From contig JAADJZ010000001.1 of the NCBI GenBank assembly GCA_011032825.1, positions 2,294,001-2,358,000 of the forward strand: a DNA stretch of 64,000 nucleotides. Reading direction: 5' to 3'. Position numbers and translations under genes: made by a program. The DNA is from Massariosphaeria phaeospora (Eukaryota; Ascomycota; Dothideomycetes; Pleosporales). Shown in pieces: positions 34,019 to 46,941 of the stretch; within the stretch, counting starts at the first letter, position 1, and the number at the start of each line of letters is the position of its first letter. The notes beneath the pieces are model-generated. The model did no database searches. It worked only from the letters and a program-made list of their open reading frames with translations, and had not been told where the DNA came from.

Positions 34019-34968
34019 TTAATTCGGTTTCTTATGCTTCTTCAGATCAGCCAGGCCCGTTCCTGGATCCGCCAGCATACCATCCTACACAACAATTAGC
34101 CTAACAAGTTCTCCGTAGGCCACAGGCGGATACTCACCAGAATGCGGGCAGGGAGATGCGCTGCCATGCGCCCATACGATGCGAACTTCCCCCTATACAC
34201 CAACCCCTCCGCACCTCGAAGCGTATCCCCCACAACCTTCTCCGCAAAGTCCACGCTGCTACCGCGCACCATTCCATCTTCGCCCCTCCCCCGCGCCTGA
34301 ATCTGCTTTTCTATCGATTGATAGTGGGAGTTGGGTGGGAGGGTGACCTCGGGCAGATCGGCGTGGAAGCTGGTCTGGATGGCGCCGACGCCGACGGTGA
34401 TGACATTGACGCCGAGCGGGGCGAGCTCGAGACGGAGGGTTTCGGAGAACAGGTGGAGGGCGGCTTTACTGGCGCAGTAGAGACCTGTGGCAGTTAGTGA
34501 TGTTTGAAGATGTGAGTAGATGTGAGATGCTCTACCTGACCATGGGAAGTACAAAGACGCAGAGAGGGAGCCGATGTTCACCACGGTGCCTTTGGTATCG
34601 ATGAGGAGCGGGCTGAAGACCTGGATCATCTTCAACACGCCCCAGAGATTGGCATCGAACATCTTCTTGCCTTCCTCGATGTCGGCGTCGAGCAGGGGAA
34701 ACACATAGCCTCGCCCGGCGTTGTTGACAAGGTAGTCGAGTTTGCCGTCCGTTTGCGTCTTGACTTGTGCGCATGCTTCATTGATGGAAGAGTCGGACGT
34801 AACGTCCAGCGCAAGTAGGTGCAAGTTAGGGAGCTTCTCGAGCTCCACCATCTTGGAAGTCTTTCGCGCAGTAGCAAAAACGACCAGACCGCGCTTCTGG
34901 AATGCAACGGCAAGGTCGTAGCCGATGCCACCAGTGCTGCATCCAGTGATAAGAACACTTTTAGGCAT
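34019..34968 (-). CDS. AYR1: Short-chain dehydrogenase, AYR1-like (1-acyldihydroxyacetone-phosphate reductase)
   Basis: 281 residues from exons 34968-34536, 34484-34138 and 34084-34019. The SDR signatures are complete: the cofactor loop TGCSTGGIG (residues 8-16), NNAGRG, and the catalytic Tyr-X3-Lys in YCASK (Tyr147, Lys151), which is created by joining exons 1 and 2. The first intron is 51 bases and stop-free, so an unspliced read would insert 17 residues before the active-site Tyr. The second intron (GTGAGT...GTAG) leads to a C-terminal DGMLADPGTGL block as in Ayr1 proteins. Ayr1 makes lysophosphatidate precursors with NADPH at the ER and lipid droplets; substrate here is inferred from overall resemblance. 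Confidence 0.8.
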
Positions 34969-35587
34969 TTTTGAGGGTAGACAGTAATTAGGGAGGGGAT
35001 AGTAGTTGAAATTGGACAATGCAAGAACAGTGATGATGGGTTGGACATGTTGAGTAATGGCAGTATTTAACAAAATATGAACGTCCGCTTTTTGACCGAA
35101 GCAAAACTGACAAAGCGGTCGGAGTTGAGATTGTCCCGATTATATTGAGTATTTTGCAGAGAGGAATGCTCATCTTATTTGGGAGGCTGTACTCGCCGTC
35201 GACTCGGTATTCAGCACATCCAGGGACAATCTAATACTAACAATAAGTGGTCTAGCGCGTCAGCGAATGCATGAAGCTAGACAGGGCTAACCATCCTATA
35301 CCGCTCCTGAGACGGACGACCAACTCTGGTCATCCACATTTCTGATCATAATCGACGAAATTTCGGAATCGACCAAGCAAAGGAATAGTAACCAAGTCGC
35401 CGATTGTTGTGCGCATGACCCGAGTCGGCGGCCTCGATATAGTAGCAGCGCGGATGCCCAAGGAACGGACCACAACCATGTGCACGCAACAAACAAGACT
35501 CACAATTGAGTATGTACCTCTTCTGAACGAGGTAGGTGACAGTCGATGTGTTTAGCGGAGACATGTATACTCATGCTGGCTGTGCAG
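34969..35587. promoter_or_regulatory. Divergent upstream region, AYR1-like / bZIP gene
   Basis: About 620 bases between divergent starts. On the plus side, 35478-35531 could be a first coding exon of the bZIP gene (18 codons) followed by a 56-base intron with GTAGGT and GTGCAG. Otherwise no element is recognised. Confidence 0.35.
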
Positions 35588-36637
35588 ATGCTGGAGCAAA
35601 AGGATGACTGGACCGAGATCCGAGATGCAAAGGCTAGGAAAAAGGCGCAGAATCGACTGAACCAAAGAGCCGCAAGTACGCAATTCTTTCCCCTCGGCTG
35701 ATTCATCTTTAGGGACACGTCTGGCTTTCTGGCTGCGTGAACTAGTAAATCAGCTGCGCCAGAAATTTGCACTAATTCTCCAGTAGGACGCCGGAAGGAC
35801 CCAGGTAAATCGACGCACTTGCGGTCCAGAATCGACGATATACGCAGCGGAGATCAGTCGTGGAACACCACAACTAGATCCTCTTCAACGCTGCAGCTAC
35901 CACCTCGTAAGATGGTACTATCCTTAGCACCGCCTCAGCCTTCAACGGTGTATCCGCTCCCAAACCATTCCAGCCATCCAGAGGTTGTCCGGGTCCGGTC
36001 CGGGTTTTACGCGGTGGACTCTCCTATTGTCTTTCCACTGTCCAGCGATCATCTGATCACCCTGATAGCCCACAATGTGTACCGCGCTCTGTTGACGAAT
36101 ATGGTACTCTTGCACCTGCCAACATTCGCCAACTGCAGAATGGCGAGTAAAAGCCTGTACGGCATACCGGCTTTACCGTTGCCCACTTCCATTCCTCCAT
36201 TACTTCATCCGACTCGTGCCCAGCTCACAACCAAACATCCATCCTGGATCGATGTGTTCCCAATACCATCAGTACGGGACGCGCTCATTCGAAATTTGGG
36301 CTTGTTCTTCGAGGACGGGTTGTGCGAAGACACATTGCCAGCATATACTATTGACAATATTGGCGCCATGTCGGCCGACCGGCCTTTGATCCGACCAAGT
36401 GCTGACGAAGAACACACTGGGATGATGGTCTGGGGCGAGCCATGGGAAGCGAGTTCCTGGGAATTTACACCGTGGTTCCTGAGAAAATGGGGATGGTTGT
36501 TCCAAGATTGTTATGCAGAAACTTTGGAATCGACAAATCGCTGGAGGAGTATGAGGGCAGAGGATCCATTGCTGGGAAGTACAGTCGACTGGAGCCAGGG
36601 ACCAGCTAGAAGAATTACTGCTGAGGAGGTTGCTTAG
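35588..36637 (+). CDS. bZIP transcription factor with DUF3425-type C-terminus
   Basis: 312 residues from exons 35588-35675 and 35787-36637. Joining the exons restores a basic region, RKKAQNRLNQRAARRRK, with the bZIP signature N-X7-R. A classic leucine zipper is not obvious after it, as is common in this fungal group. The C-terminal 150 residues (HNVYRALLTNMVLLHL..., IPSVRDALIRNLG, WGEPWEASSWEFTPWFLRKWGWLF) match the DUF3425 region found with bZIP in filamentous fungi. The 111-base intron is longer than neighbours but has a CTAAT branch and TAG end. A further upstream exon (35478-35531) is possible because CAG stands directly before the ATG at 35588. Target genes unknown. Confidence 0.75.
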
Positions 36638-37167
36638 CAGAGAGGTTGTTTACCATAGCAGGCGTTTGAGCTCGCTGTGAGATTAGCAATAGGTGTGTTG
36701 AGGATCGGGAACAGTCTCCAGCTCTGAGAATTCTGGCTTCATGCTGTCATGATAGCTTCTAGCTAAACTAGCTTATACGTTTGCAGTACGTGATAATATA
36801 GTTAGTTGCTCTCTTTCGGGCCCAATATCGACATTTGCCATTGGTTGCTACCCTCGAATCTGGTGGCTTTTCTCGGAGTTGTCGCTCTGCTTGTGTACTT
36901 GCTCAACATGTTTTTCTGTGTGACCTGGTATCCGGAATTCGAGATTCCGCGACGAAAGGCTTCAGGCAAAGAATATAGAAAGCCAAGAAAACCTTAGTGG
37001 AACTCCGGGGGTTGATAAGTCGAGTGTGAGAGGTTGTCGTTGTGCTAGGCTCGGCTTTCCCGAGTCCGATTACCGGTACATCACATCTGCCAAGGCGCTG
37101 ATTCAGCAACAATTTCCTGAACCATCTACAGTCCAGGGCGTTTGTTGAGCCCTGACAGCACGACACC
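36638..37167. other. Intergenic region
   Basis: 530 bases. A short open frame (36806-36997) encodes a hydrophobic stretch but begins at TTG and has no other support. No RNA gene recognised. Confidence 0.4.
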
Positions 37168-38392
37168 ATGTCAGCTCCACGGCTACCCTTCCTGTGGCCT
37201 ATGCTGTTCCGGCCACTGAAAACTCCTCACGTAACTTCTAGAGTTCCCCCTCAGAACGCGCCGGCGCGCCGAAATCTCGCCGTCACGCCCCGCCATGCGC
37301 AGGCTCCGTTAACGCAACGCTATGGCACTGCCCACGAACTCTCTCAGCACCTACCAGGACAGGAGATACAGAAAGATGGCAAGACTGAGACAGACAGCAC
37401 ACCGGAAGAGGGCGTCTCTGAACCAGTAGACCAACCAACAGACGAAGCTCCGAGTGCCTCCATTCCCTCGTTGCTGTCGAAGGCGCAAGAGGTCCTCGAA
37501 ACCCCGATAACGCCCGCTCCAGAACCCCCCAAATTGCCCGAAGAGGAGCCAATGGAAACTGTGTTGCACATGCCCTCGCCGCAAGAAGAAGAACAGCGAA
37601 AGCCTCCCCACCTTATAACTCCGCCCTATGTGCACCACTTTGACACCTACGGTCTGGTCAAAGGCCTTGCGAAGTCTGGGTTCACACCGGATCAATCTAT
37701 CACAATAATGAAAGGCTTACGCAGTGTACTCACCGATAACATGAAGCTGGCGCGGGATGGGTTGGTCAGCAAGTCGAATGTCGAGAACGGGACGTATCTA
37801 TTCCGAGCCGCATGTAGCGAGCTACGGACCGAGCTCACCAACAACAGGCAGGGCGAGCTAGAGAGGATGCGGTCAGAAAGAACTCAGTTGCAACACGAGG
37901 TGGATATCTTGAGTCAAAGGGTGGGCCAAGAATCGGGTCATTTGAAGGATGAACTGAAGGGGTTGTTTGATGATCGTAAGATGGCTGTAAGGCAGGAGCA
38001 GAGGGCCATGGAGACAAAGGTAACACGCATGCGTGTCTATCACAATATCCTCGCTAACAGTAGAACAGATCCAGGAACTCAACTACAAGATCACGGTCGC
38101 ATTGAATTCCGACGCGCGCAGCGAAGTCGAAGGAGTACGATGGGTACTGACCCGACGAGCTGCCATTACTATTGGCATTTCCGCCTTTATGCTCTTTCTC
38201 TCGTTGCGGTACTCGAGCTACCTTAGCCACCTACAAGCAGAGGAAGACAAGAAGAAAGCACAGCAAAGAAGAAGGCCACCTCCGGATCAGGATCTGAATA
38301 ACTCAGGCGGAGGAGGACCCAACCCGATGGCTAATGGGGAGGCTTCACGGGGAGAGCTACTGAGCGCTACCGGAGGAGTATCCCTAGGTTGA
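37168..38392 (+). CDS. FMP32: MCUR1/CCDC90-like mitochondrial coiled-coil protein (DUF1640, Fmp32 family)
   Basis: 391 residues from exons 37168-38019 and 38069-38392 (49-base intron, GTAAC...AACAG). A basic N-terminus (RRNLAVTPRHAQ) looks like a presequence. A Pro/Glu-rich linker is followed by the family block FDTYGLVKGLAKSGFTPDQS, a long coiled coil (about residues 225-320, with ELERMRSERTQLQHEV), and a C-terminal membrane helix (ITIGISAFMLFLSLRYSSYL). Family members sit in the inner mitochondrial membrane; roles proposed include calcium-uniporter regulation in animals and cytochrome oxidase assembly or proline metabolism in yeast. The role here cannot be read from sequence. Confidence 0.8.
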
Positions 38393-38811
38393 AACATAGA
38401 CATTCGTAGAACATGACCACGCTCGCTGCAAAGGTCTCACAGCTTGTGCTTCACCTGACCGCTCGCAATCTTCCTGAGATTGTTCCTCTCTCACAAACTC
38501 CCCATGTGGCACGAATGTAACGAACGCGCTTACCTTGGCCATGGTGCATGAAAGTATATGGTCATTTAATTGCGCCCAGTTTGCACAGCGATGAATACAT
38601 GAAGCTTTGGAACTTGAGCCGAGGCATGAGATAAGCGATAACAGGTCTTATCGATAAGTGCCTCAGGCCGAATAATCTCCACCGAACCATCACCGCGTTG
38701 ATCAGTTCGCCGTGCATCCATCGCAAACTACCCACTCCACCGCTGCCCGCCATCCCCACACCACGCGGCGCGCATCGCACAGCCGTTCCGAACCTCCCAT
38801 CCTCCTAAAAC
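38393..38811. promoter_or_regulatory. Upstream region of PET100
   Basis: About 420 bases between two same-strand genes. No TATA box is seen. CCACAC/CACCG-rich sequence precedes the start codon. Confidence 0.3.
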
Positions 38812-39150
38812 ATGGGAGGCCCCAATCTCGAAATCTTCAAAGTACGTCCGCCTCTATCCCTCCCCTCCGCTCTCCCCTCCTCCTCTCCCAAACTAAGCTA
38901 ACTCCGCCAGTTCGGCATGTACATCCTGTTCCCCATCGGCACAATGTACTACTTCGGCACGAACCTCGACGGCCGCTTCTCGGTGCCGGACTTTTGGCCC
39001 AAGCCGGGCCAGACGCACAAGATTCCGTATGAGCGCGAGGAGATTAAGAAGGAGTTGGAGCGGTTGAAGGCGAGGAATTTGGAGGTTAAGATGGCGAGGG
39101 AGAGAGCGGGGGCGGTGGCGGCGGAGAGGGAGGGGAGGGGCGAGGAGTAG
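38812..39150 (+). CDS. PET100: PET100, cytochrome c oxidase assembly factor
   Basis: 89 residues from exons 38812-38841 (10 codons) and 38911-39150. The joined start MGGPNLEIFKFGMYILFPIG, one membrane helix, then YYFGTNLDGRFSVPDFWP is the characteristic Pet100 N-terminal half. It is followed by a charged helix (REEIKKELERLKARN). Pet100 is an inner-membrane chaperone that brings cytochrome oxidase subunits together. The short first exon followed by a 69-base intron (GTACGT, CTAAC, CAG) is needed for the start. Length agrees with the family. Confidence 0.9.
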
Positions 39151-39368
39151 GGGGTTGGGTGGGAGGGTTGGGATAACGAAGGAGGGGAGAGGGGAAGGGA
39201 AGAGATGGGCGTTTGATGATGTGCATGGAGGTATATGCCAAGATCAGCATTGAAGGCGTTTGGGAACAACATCGGTGCCACTAGGGTTGGGATTGGGTAT
39301 CGTTTTGTACAGTATGCACACTACAGTATCATACACTTGTATTGCAGGCCGCATCCACGTTCAAGCCT

Positions 39369-40329
39369 CTACACGGATACTTTGCTACGTAGATCCTGCC
39401 AAACGTCTTCCGAGATTGATCCCTTCGACCAGTTTGTATATACGCCCTGGACGCCAGAGACGTCCTCTAGCTTGTCGAGGAAGTTGCTGAACTCCTTGGC
39501 CGCGGGCTCATCATCCAAGGGAACCATTATATTCTCGCTCGGGTCGTATATAGTCTCGCTGTCTTCGATCTCTAACTCGAGGATCTTAGCCAGGCTCTCG
39601 GCTGTGGTCTTCGTTTGCGTAGGATCTGTGAACACGACCACTCTGCCTTCCTCGTCTTCGACTACGTCTAGTACGCCCATTTCGAGCGCGGGCTCCAGCA
39701 CCTCGTCAGCGCCTACGCCGTCCTTTTGCTGGAATCTTATTCTCCCTTTCTTCTCGAACATGTATCCAACCGACGACACCGTCCCGCCCGCTTCTTTGAT
39801 TATCAAGCGAATGTCCGATAACGCGCGCAGCTTGTTGTCGGTTTGGCATTCGATGATGGTCGCGACGGAGGGTGGCAGGATGGCTTCGATGATGACGGAC
39901 TCGAGCGCGGCGCCGGTTGCCGAGAGGCCCTGGCCTCGTGCGATGGCCGCTTCTATGCTGGCTTTGGGCACCTGGCTCTTCTTTGCAGTGGTGATGGCGA
40001 GGGCGAGCCGCGGGTTCATGTTCGCGTTGGCGCCGGCCAGTTTCACGGCGTTGGTGATGTCTTTGGTCATCTGCGCACGCTGCTTGCTTTTCGTGGCATC
40101 AGCTTTGCCTTTGTCGTGCTTGATTGTGGACCATCTCCTGGACGAATTAGTCTGGCAATACTGCTATTACTACGAGTCTCCCATACGAATGGCCGGAGTT
40201 GACAGCCGGGCAGCTTGAGAAGCTTCGCGCCTGCTCAACCTGGTGATGTTGGAAACATCGGATTGGCCGAATTGCGGCTCTTTCAGCGGACAAGAGCGGT
40301 CTGGCCAGGCGGCGAAACGGTTGTGACAT
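39369..40329 (-). CDS. YebC/TACO1-family mitochondrial translational regulator
   Basis: 303 residues from exons 40329-40187 and 40137-39369; the 49-base intron uses GTATGG...CCAG. The first 45 residues are Arg- and Ser-rich with an RSFSSCP-type cleavage context, typical of mitochondrial import. The spliced junction gives SGHSRWSTIKHDKGKAD, the family signature that opens YebC proteins, followed by QMTKDI, NPRLA and IEAAIARGQG. Human TACO1 and bacterial YebC help ribosomes through difficult sequences, in TACO1's case during COX1 translation. Using the first visible GT (GTAGTA) would break the frame, so GTATGG is preferred. Confidence 0.88.
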
Positions 40330-40525
40330 TGGGAAGCTGCTATTCAGCTGGTGTTGCGACGTTCAAGTAAAATCCATGGGCTCGGCTTGGCGTCTCGGGA
40401 GTCCGATCAACACCACAACGCCGAATCTTGCTACCTATTGCTAGTCTCCACGGCGGCATGTAAGCCGTGAGCATTTCCACCACATATCCCAATCCGACTG
40501 AGCCCGCGAGGCCTGTGTTGCGACT

Positions 40526-43500
40526 ATGGCCGCGCAAGAACAGCCCCCAAACGGCACCTCCTCCAACCACGAGCTCGACGTCAAGAAGCTGCACGCGCTT
40601 CCCTCTGAGCAGCAAGACCTCTATTTGCTGACGTTTACGGCCGATCTCGCCCGCCATGTCGCCTTGCTTGACGCCGACGGTGCTTCCGCGCACCAGATCT
40701 ACATCAAGAAGGAGCTGTTCCAGATCATCAATCTCGCCTCCCCCGCTCCAACGAGAGTGATCCGGAACAACCTGGGGAGAACATTCGCAGGCATCTTCGG
40801 GAAGGGCGACCGCAAGCTGCTATTCGAGTCCATAAATGAGCTGGTCGGCATTCTCAATGCGGCTGGGAAGACCGAGAAGGACATGCGAGTGAAGCACGCG
40901 GCGGCATATTGCTTGGGAGCTGTCTATGAAGCCGCAGGAGATAGTGCGATAGGCCTTTCCCCGTTGGCAGCCACCTCGCTTTTGCGCCTCGTCAAACTAG
41001 CACAGAATCATGCCGGCCTCAGAGCGACCCTCTTCAAGGCTGTCGGCAAGGTGTTCAAAGGGGTGGGAACATCTGCTGACGAGACCGTTGCGAGAGACAC
41101 GTGGAAACAATGTCGCTCGATATGCGCCAGCGACAAGTCGGTGCTGGTTCAGACGAGCGCTTGCTACTGCTTGGAGCAGCTTATTCGACACACGTCATTC
41201 TTTGACAACTCCAACGACTTTGACAAGATGCAGACTGCTATCTGGAAGACGATTGAGAATAGTTCTTCTTCCGTCCGGCATGCGGCAGCCTCCTGCTACA
41301 GTGCTGCGCTGGTCAAAAACTACTCTGAAAGTGCACCTGTGGATATGCCCCTCATCAGAGCCAAAACGATGAAGAAGAAAAACAAAAAGCCATCAGACAT
41401 GGACGGCGATGAGGACATCATGGAAAGGCCAGGATCGCCTGCGCCGAAGAAGTCAGCTACCAAGCTTGTCTTCACCATGTCAGGTCTTCTTAAGCAATTG
41501 TCCTCTCAGTACTGTCGGCCTACGACCGGCAACCGTGCGAGAGCTGCGATAGCAATCTGCTATATGAAGACCGTCAGAGGCTTGGGCGAGCATGTGGTTG
41601 AGGCGAAGTACGCTGATATCGCGCGACACTTCTTCGTCGATGTTCTCAGCAACCCCACGATCGTTCAAAATCGGTATCGTACTTTGAGTACGAGGAAGTT
41701 CGTCGCAGTTGTGCTGGATACCGTAATTGGTCGCGAAATGTTAGGAGAATCGGGGCAGCTCAATGCCGCGAGATTTCTCGTAAACGACATCCTCAAAGAT
41801 TATCCTCAAGTCTTAAAGGAACGCCCTGAGCCTTCGAAGCAGACCCTGATTGGGACCCTTAACACTCTTTCGTCGCTTCTAAAAAGTCTCGGCTCGGCGA
41901 CAAACGTCATCGCAGATGCATGTCGAGATGGCCTGCTCCAGGTCGTCCAACATCCGAGTTACACAGTCCAGGTGTACGCATCGGCATGTCTGCGGTCGTT
42001 CGTGCTCGCATGTCCTTTGCAGCTTCTACCTTCAGTTACCGTATGCATGAATAGTGTAAATCGCGAACTTGGTCTACTCGGTGGTCCACGCCAGTCCCCA
42101 CGACGATGCGTTGGTCTAGCAAACGGTCTCTCGGCGGTTCTTAGCACATCAACAATGCAGCCACTACATGGCTCCGTTGATGTCAACTCAAGAGTTCTCT
42201 CACAGGCGACAACCCTGCTGAAATCAAGCAGTAACTCGGATCTACGGGTGTCATCCACGCAGATCCAGGTCGCATGGGTACTAATCGGCGGTTTGATGAC
42301 CCTCGGCCCGAACTTCGTCAAGATACATCTTTCGCAGTTGTTACTTCTTTGGAAGAATGCGTTACCAAAACCGCTCAATAGAGATAACATGGTCCAGCGA
42401 AACGTTTTGGAACTCAGCTTCCTAGCACATGTCCGGGAATGCGCTCTTGGCTCGATATTGACGTTCTTAGAGTTCAATAGCCGGCTGTTGACGCTCGATG
42501 TAACAAAACGACTGGCTACGATGCTACAAAATACCACTATGTTTTTGAACACATTACCAGCGAAGAAAACCACTGACGATCTCTCTCAACGTCTTTCTCC
42601 CGCACTTCAACTCCATGATTTCGACCTCATGGTGCGACGTAGGGTTCTCCAGTGCTACACAAAGCTCGTCGAGCTGAGTCCAGCTGGGAGTAGCGAGGTT
42701 CTGCTCCAAACCAACCTTCTTCCCTTCGCAGTATCGGCATTTGCAGACCCGGACAGGTACACTCCTAGCTCACTAAGTACGGCCATCGCTAGCTCCGCTG
42801 GCACGTTCGAGAGTATTTGGGATGTGGCGGACAATCATGGTTTCGGCGTGACAGGCCTGGTTAAGGGCTTTGACATCCAACCACTACCTGGAGAGCAAGA
42901 TACTGGCTCGAGACATCATTGGGTTACGAGACATGGCCCTGAAGCCACAATTGATCGCACTGTACGTTGGAGTGAAATTGTCTAGATGACAGCGCTGACC
43001 GTAATAAGCTTCTTTCTCCTATCTGTGGGGCCCGTGAGCATGATTCGATATCTTTGTATATCGGCAAATCCAGTGACGAACTGCCTGATCCACCAGCTAC
43101 CGAAGTCGTGAACTCCGCGCTCCAGTTGTTCGCTATATGTTTACCATTGCAGACTCCGAAAATACAAGAAAGTATATTGGAGCAGATGACGTCCTTCCTT
43201 TCTGCAAACAGCCTACAAAGGGATACCAATCGAAAAGCAGCCATGATGGTGAATATTGCGGTTGCATTGCTTTCGGCACTAAAGGTAGCAGTCAAGGAAA
43301 CGAAGTCGGCCCCTGGAGATCTGAAAAGCTCAGCCGTAGAGAAGGTTATGCAGGAGTTTCTACATGTAAGTGGAACCTGGGTTGATTGCACCTTTACTGA
43401 TGTGAGAAGGTATTCGTAATACAACCCGATCCCTATGTTCGCAATATCGCCGGTGAAGCCTTGGGCCGGTTATGTAACAGTTCCGGGAACTCCCTCACCA

Positions 43501-46500
43501 CGACCGAAGTGAACTACTTGGTGGACCAAATCGTAGCGAATCGCGAACCAAACGCCCGTTCTGGATATGCCGTTGCCCTAGGCTGTATTCATTCACAACT
43601 AGGCGGAATGGCTGCTGGATACCACCTTAAGAACATCCTTGGAATACTAATGTCTCTTAGTAATGATCCGCACCCGGTCGTGCATTTTTGGGCCTTGGAC
43701 AGTCTCTCTAGAGTCGCTGACTCCGCAGGCCTGAGCTTTTCCACCTATGTGACAAGCACACTCGGCATGCTGGCGCAGTTATATGCGGCGGACACTCACA
43801 ACGATGAATCTGCCGCACTAGCGTCGTCGAACCTCGAAATCGATCTTCCTTCGCCTGCTGTCATATCTCGCTGTATTGACAGCACCATTAATGTCCTTGG
43901 TCCAGATCTCCAGGAAATGGGAAAGGCGCGGGATATGATCATGACTTTAATTGGGCTGTTCACAACAGAGACTGATCATTTGGTACTTATCGAGAGTCTT
44001 AAGTGTCAGGAGCATTTGTCATTATATGCACCCGGTCATATGGACTTCCCCGTCTACGTCAAACAACTGCAGTCAGCTGTGGAAAGTAATTCAACACAAA
44101 TAAGAGATATGGGAATCGATGGACTTCACAATATCATGAGGCGGAACACTGAAGAAGTCATACAAGCTGGAGATGCTGGTCTTGAAGACCAATTGTGGCA
44201 CGTACTGGACCGTACACCCGACCACGAGGTCGTGCGCAATATCATCCGCAACTGGCTGCACCAGACCGGTCTTACCGATACTGCAGCCTGGGTGCAACGG
44301 TGCCACTCCATTCTCACCAAAACCAAGAAAGTTGCTGAGACCGAAGAGAAGACGGAATCTAGACCCAAGGGTGGACTCGAGGTCCAAGACGAAGAAGTGG
44401 CTGGCTTTGCTGCGGCTTCTAACGGACCTGGCCATGATGCAAATGGAACCGCGCAAACAAGCCAAGAATTGCTGAAATGGCAAGTTCGTACGTTCGGAAT
44501 GGATTGCTTGAGTGAGCTCCTCACGATGGTCAGCAAAGAGGCAACTTTCCGAGAGGAGTCCGCTTCGGTGCAGGCTCTTCAGCAGAGAGTTGCTGATGTT
44601 GTCCGCATTGCATTTTCAGCGTCGACTGCTGGGGTAGTGCAACTGCGGATACGCGGGTTGAAGATCATTGATCAGGTCCTTAGGGTGAGTCTCTTATTTT
44701 GCAAAGACCTGTAACAGCTTCTGACAATATCACTGTGCAGCTGTTCGGCAAGACACCAGACCCAGACTTCCCCGAAGTTACTCTGCTGGAACAGTACCAG
44801 GCGCAGATTGGCTCAGCACTCACACCAGCATTTGCCGCAGATTCTTCGCCGGAGCTCGCGGCGGAAGCAGTCAACGTTTGCGCTACTTTCATCGCCACCG
44901 GCATCGTTACGGACGTGGACCGGATGGGCCGCATTCTCAAGCTGCTAGTGTCTGCCCTGGAGAACTTCTCTAGCGAATCTGAGTCGGCCGCTATCGGGGA
45001 CCTCAGAGGGCTGAGCCCAAATGCACAAGTTATGGTTAAGATGTCGGTGTTCTCAGCGTGGGCGGAACTCCAGATTGCTAGTGCAGAGCAAACGTATCTT
45101 GTCGATGTTCTAAAGCCCCATATTGCTCGGCTTACACCTCTGTGGCTTGCTTCACTGAGGGAATACGCACGATTGCGCTTCGAGCCGGAAATCTCCTCAA
45201 TGGGCTCAGCATCGATGTCGGGCAGTCTCGATACAATCTATGCAGCCTTGAACCGGGAAACATTACTCAAGGTTAGTGCCAAGCACTCTCTATTGATGCT
45301 TTGCTGATGATTTTAGTTCTACCAAGAGTCATGGTTGCACCTCGTGGACGCTATAGCAAGCCTCATCGAGGAAGACAGCGAATTCGTGTTTGACGCCCTC
45401 GACGGCAAGACTGAGCTCTCCGAGTCCTCCCACAGCAAATCAGACAATATCAACTACCGCCATGAGCCATCAGCGTTCTTCTTTGTGCTGTTTGGTCTCG
45501 CGTTTGAGGCTCTCGCAGGACGGCCGGGCGATCTTCAAGCTTCGAAAGAACAGATTCTGGAAATCCTGCAAGCACTGAAGAAGATTCTGCGGCCTTCGGT
45601 AGCTGGGAACGCGATTTACGGAGAAGTTGTGTTCTCGGAAACCATGGATATGCTGGATCGGCTGGTGCTCACCGAGGGTATGAGTGTGCAGACTGTCATT
45701 GTAGAGATCGCAAGAAACCTCGCCTTGGGCCATCCGTCGGCGAGAAGGAGTCATGGGTAAGTTTTTTGATCGGATTGTATTTGCATAACTAATATTTGTA
45801 GTGCCGATCCCGGAGATGAGAACCTTTCCGAAGACATCGAGCAGCTTTTTGAATTGACAAAGATCATGATTCTAGTATTGACGGGTCTAGTACCTAACCT
45901 CGATGACAGCAAGGCAGGAGGTACACATTACACAACCCTTACCATTCATAGCTTGTGCTAACATACCCAGTCCGCCACGACCTCAACGAAGAAGCGGTTT
46001 CGCTCCTAACCACCGCCCTGTCCGCCCTAGTAGACTCCTCCCAAGTCTTCCCGTCAATAATCAAAAAAGATCTCCACGCCTGCATCCTCCACATCTTCGC
46101 CACCATCCTCGGAACCGGCTCCTGCCAAGCAACCGTCGTCCCACTCACCCTCCCCATCCTCAAACGCTTCCTCACCAGCCTGACCGCCCACGCCTCCACC
46201 GAATCCGACACCAGCACCCAGCTGCGCGCCACCCTGAAGCGCTTCCTCGCCATCCTCAAGCACTCCCAGCAGCGCGACTTCGAGGCGGCGCTCGCGTGCG
46301 AAAAGAACACCATCCTCGCCACCACGGTCCTTATCAGCTCCGCCGCGCCGGCTTTCTCCCCCAACGACCCGCTCCTCGCGCACTTCGTCGCCGCCCTGTT
46401 TGACTGCCTCGGCAACCGCCTCACCAGCAAAGTCGCTGCCGGCTGCTGCCGCTCGCTGCTGCTCGCCCCGCACAACACCAACAACAGCAACAGCAACAAA

Positions 46501-46941
46501 GGCGGCGGCGCCGTGGAAACCGGGCTCGCCGCGCAGATCCTACCGCAGCTACTCTCTTTCCTCGCGCGTCCCCCACCCGTCGACGGCCTCGCCGACACGC
46601 GCGCCGCGCTCGCGCACACGCTCGTCGCGTTCGTCGCGGCGCTGCCGTCATCTGCGCAGCGCCTCGTTGCGGGCAAGCTCGTTGTTCCCGCGCTGCTGGA
46701 GCGCGTGAAGAGCGAGCCTGGGACGGGGACAGGGACGAGGAGCGAGACGGCGGCGCGGTTGTTGGAGGTGGCGGGCGCGGATGAGGTGGCGTTTCGTGGG
46801 GTGGTGGCGGGGTTGAGTAAGGGGCAAAGGGGGGCGTTGGAGGAGGTGTTGAGGGATAGGGGGGAGGGGGGAGGGGGTAGGAGGGGGGTGGTGAGGGAGG
46901 AGGTGGAGGGGCCGAGGATCGCGTTGAAGATGAATTTTTGA
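40526..46941 (+). CDS. LAA1: LAA1/HEATR5-family HEAT-repeat protein
   Basis: 2042 residues from seven exons: 40526-42961, 43009-43365, 43410-44684, 44741-45271, 45317-45756, 45802-45920 and 45971-46941, with introns of 44-56 bases. The N-terminal block (APTRVIRNNLGRTFAGIFGKGDRKLLFESINELVG) and the whole length match yeast Laa1 (about 2014 residues) and animal HEATR5. The protein is nearly all HEAT-type helical repeats. Laa1 binds the clathrin adaptor AP-1 and supports traffic between the trans-Golgi and endosomes. A Lys-rich insert lies near residues 280-312. The C-terminus ends in Gly/Arg-rich sequence, with the last exon markedly more GC-rich than the rest. Confidence 0.88.

Noticed and set aside
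36806..36997. Possible 63-residue membrane peptide
   Set aside because: Begins at TTG, with the first ATG after the hydrophobic segment; no sign of selection or homology.
39235..40218. Plus-strand open frame of 327 codons
   Set aside because: It lies antisense to the YebC/TACO1 gene, is Ser/Thr-rich without any domain, and arises from the GC-rich codons of the real gene on the other strand.
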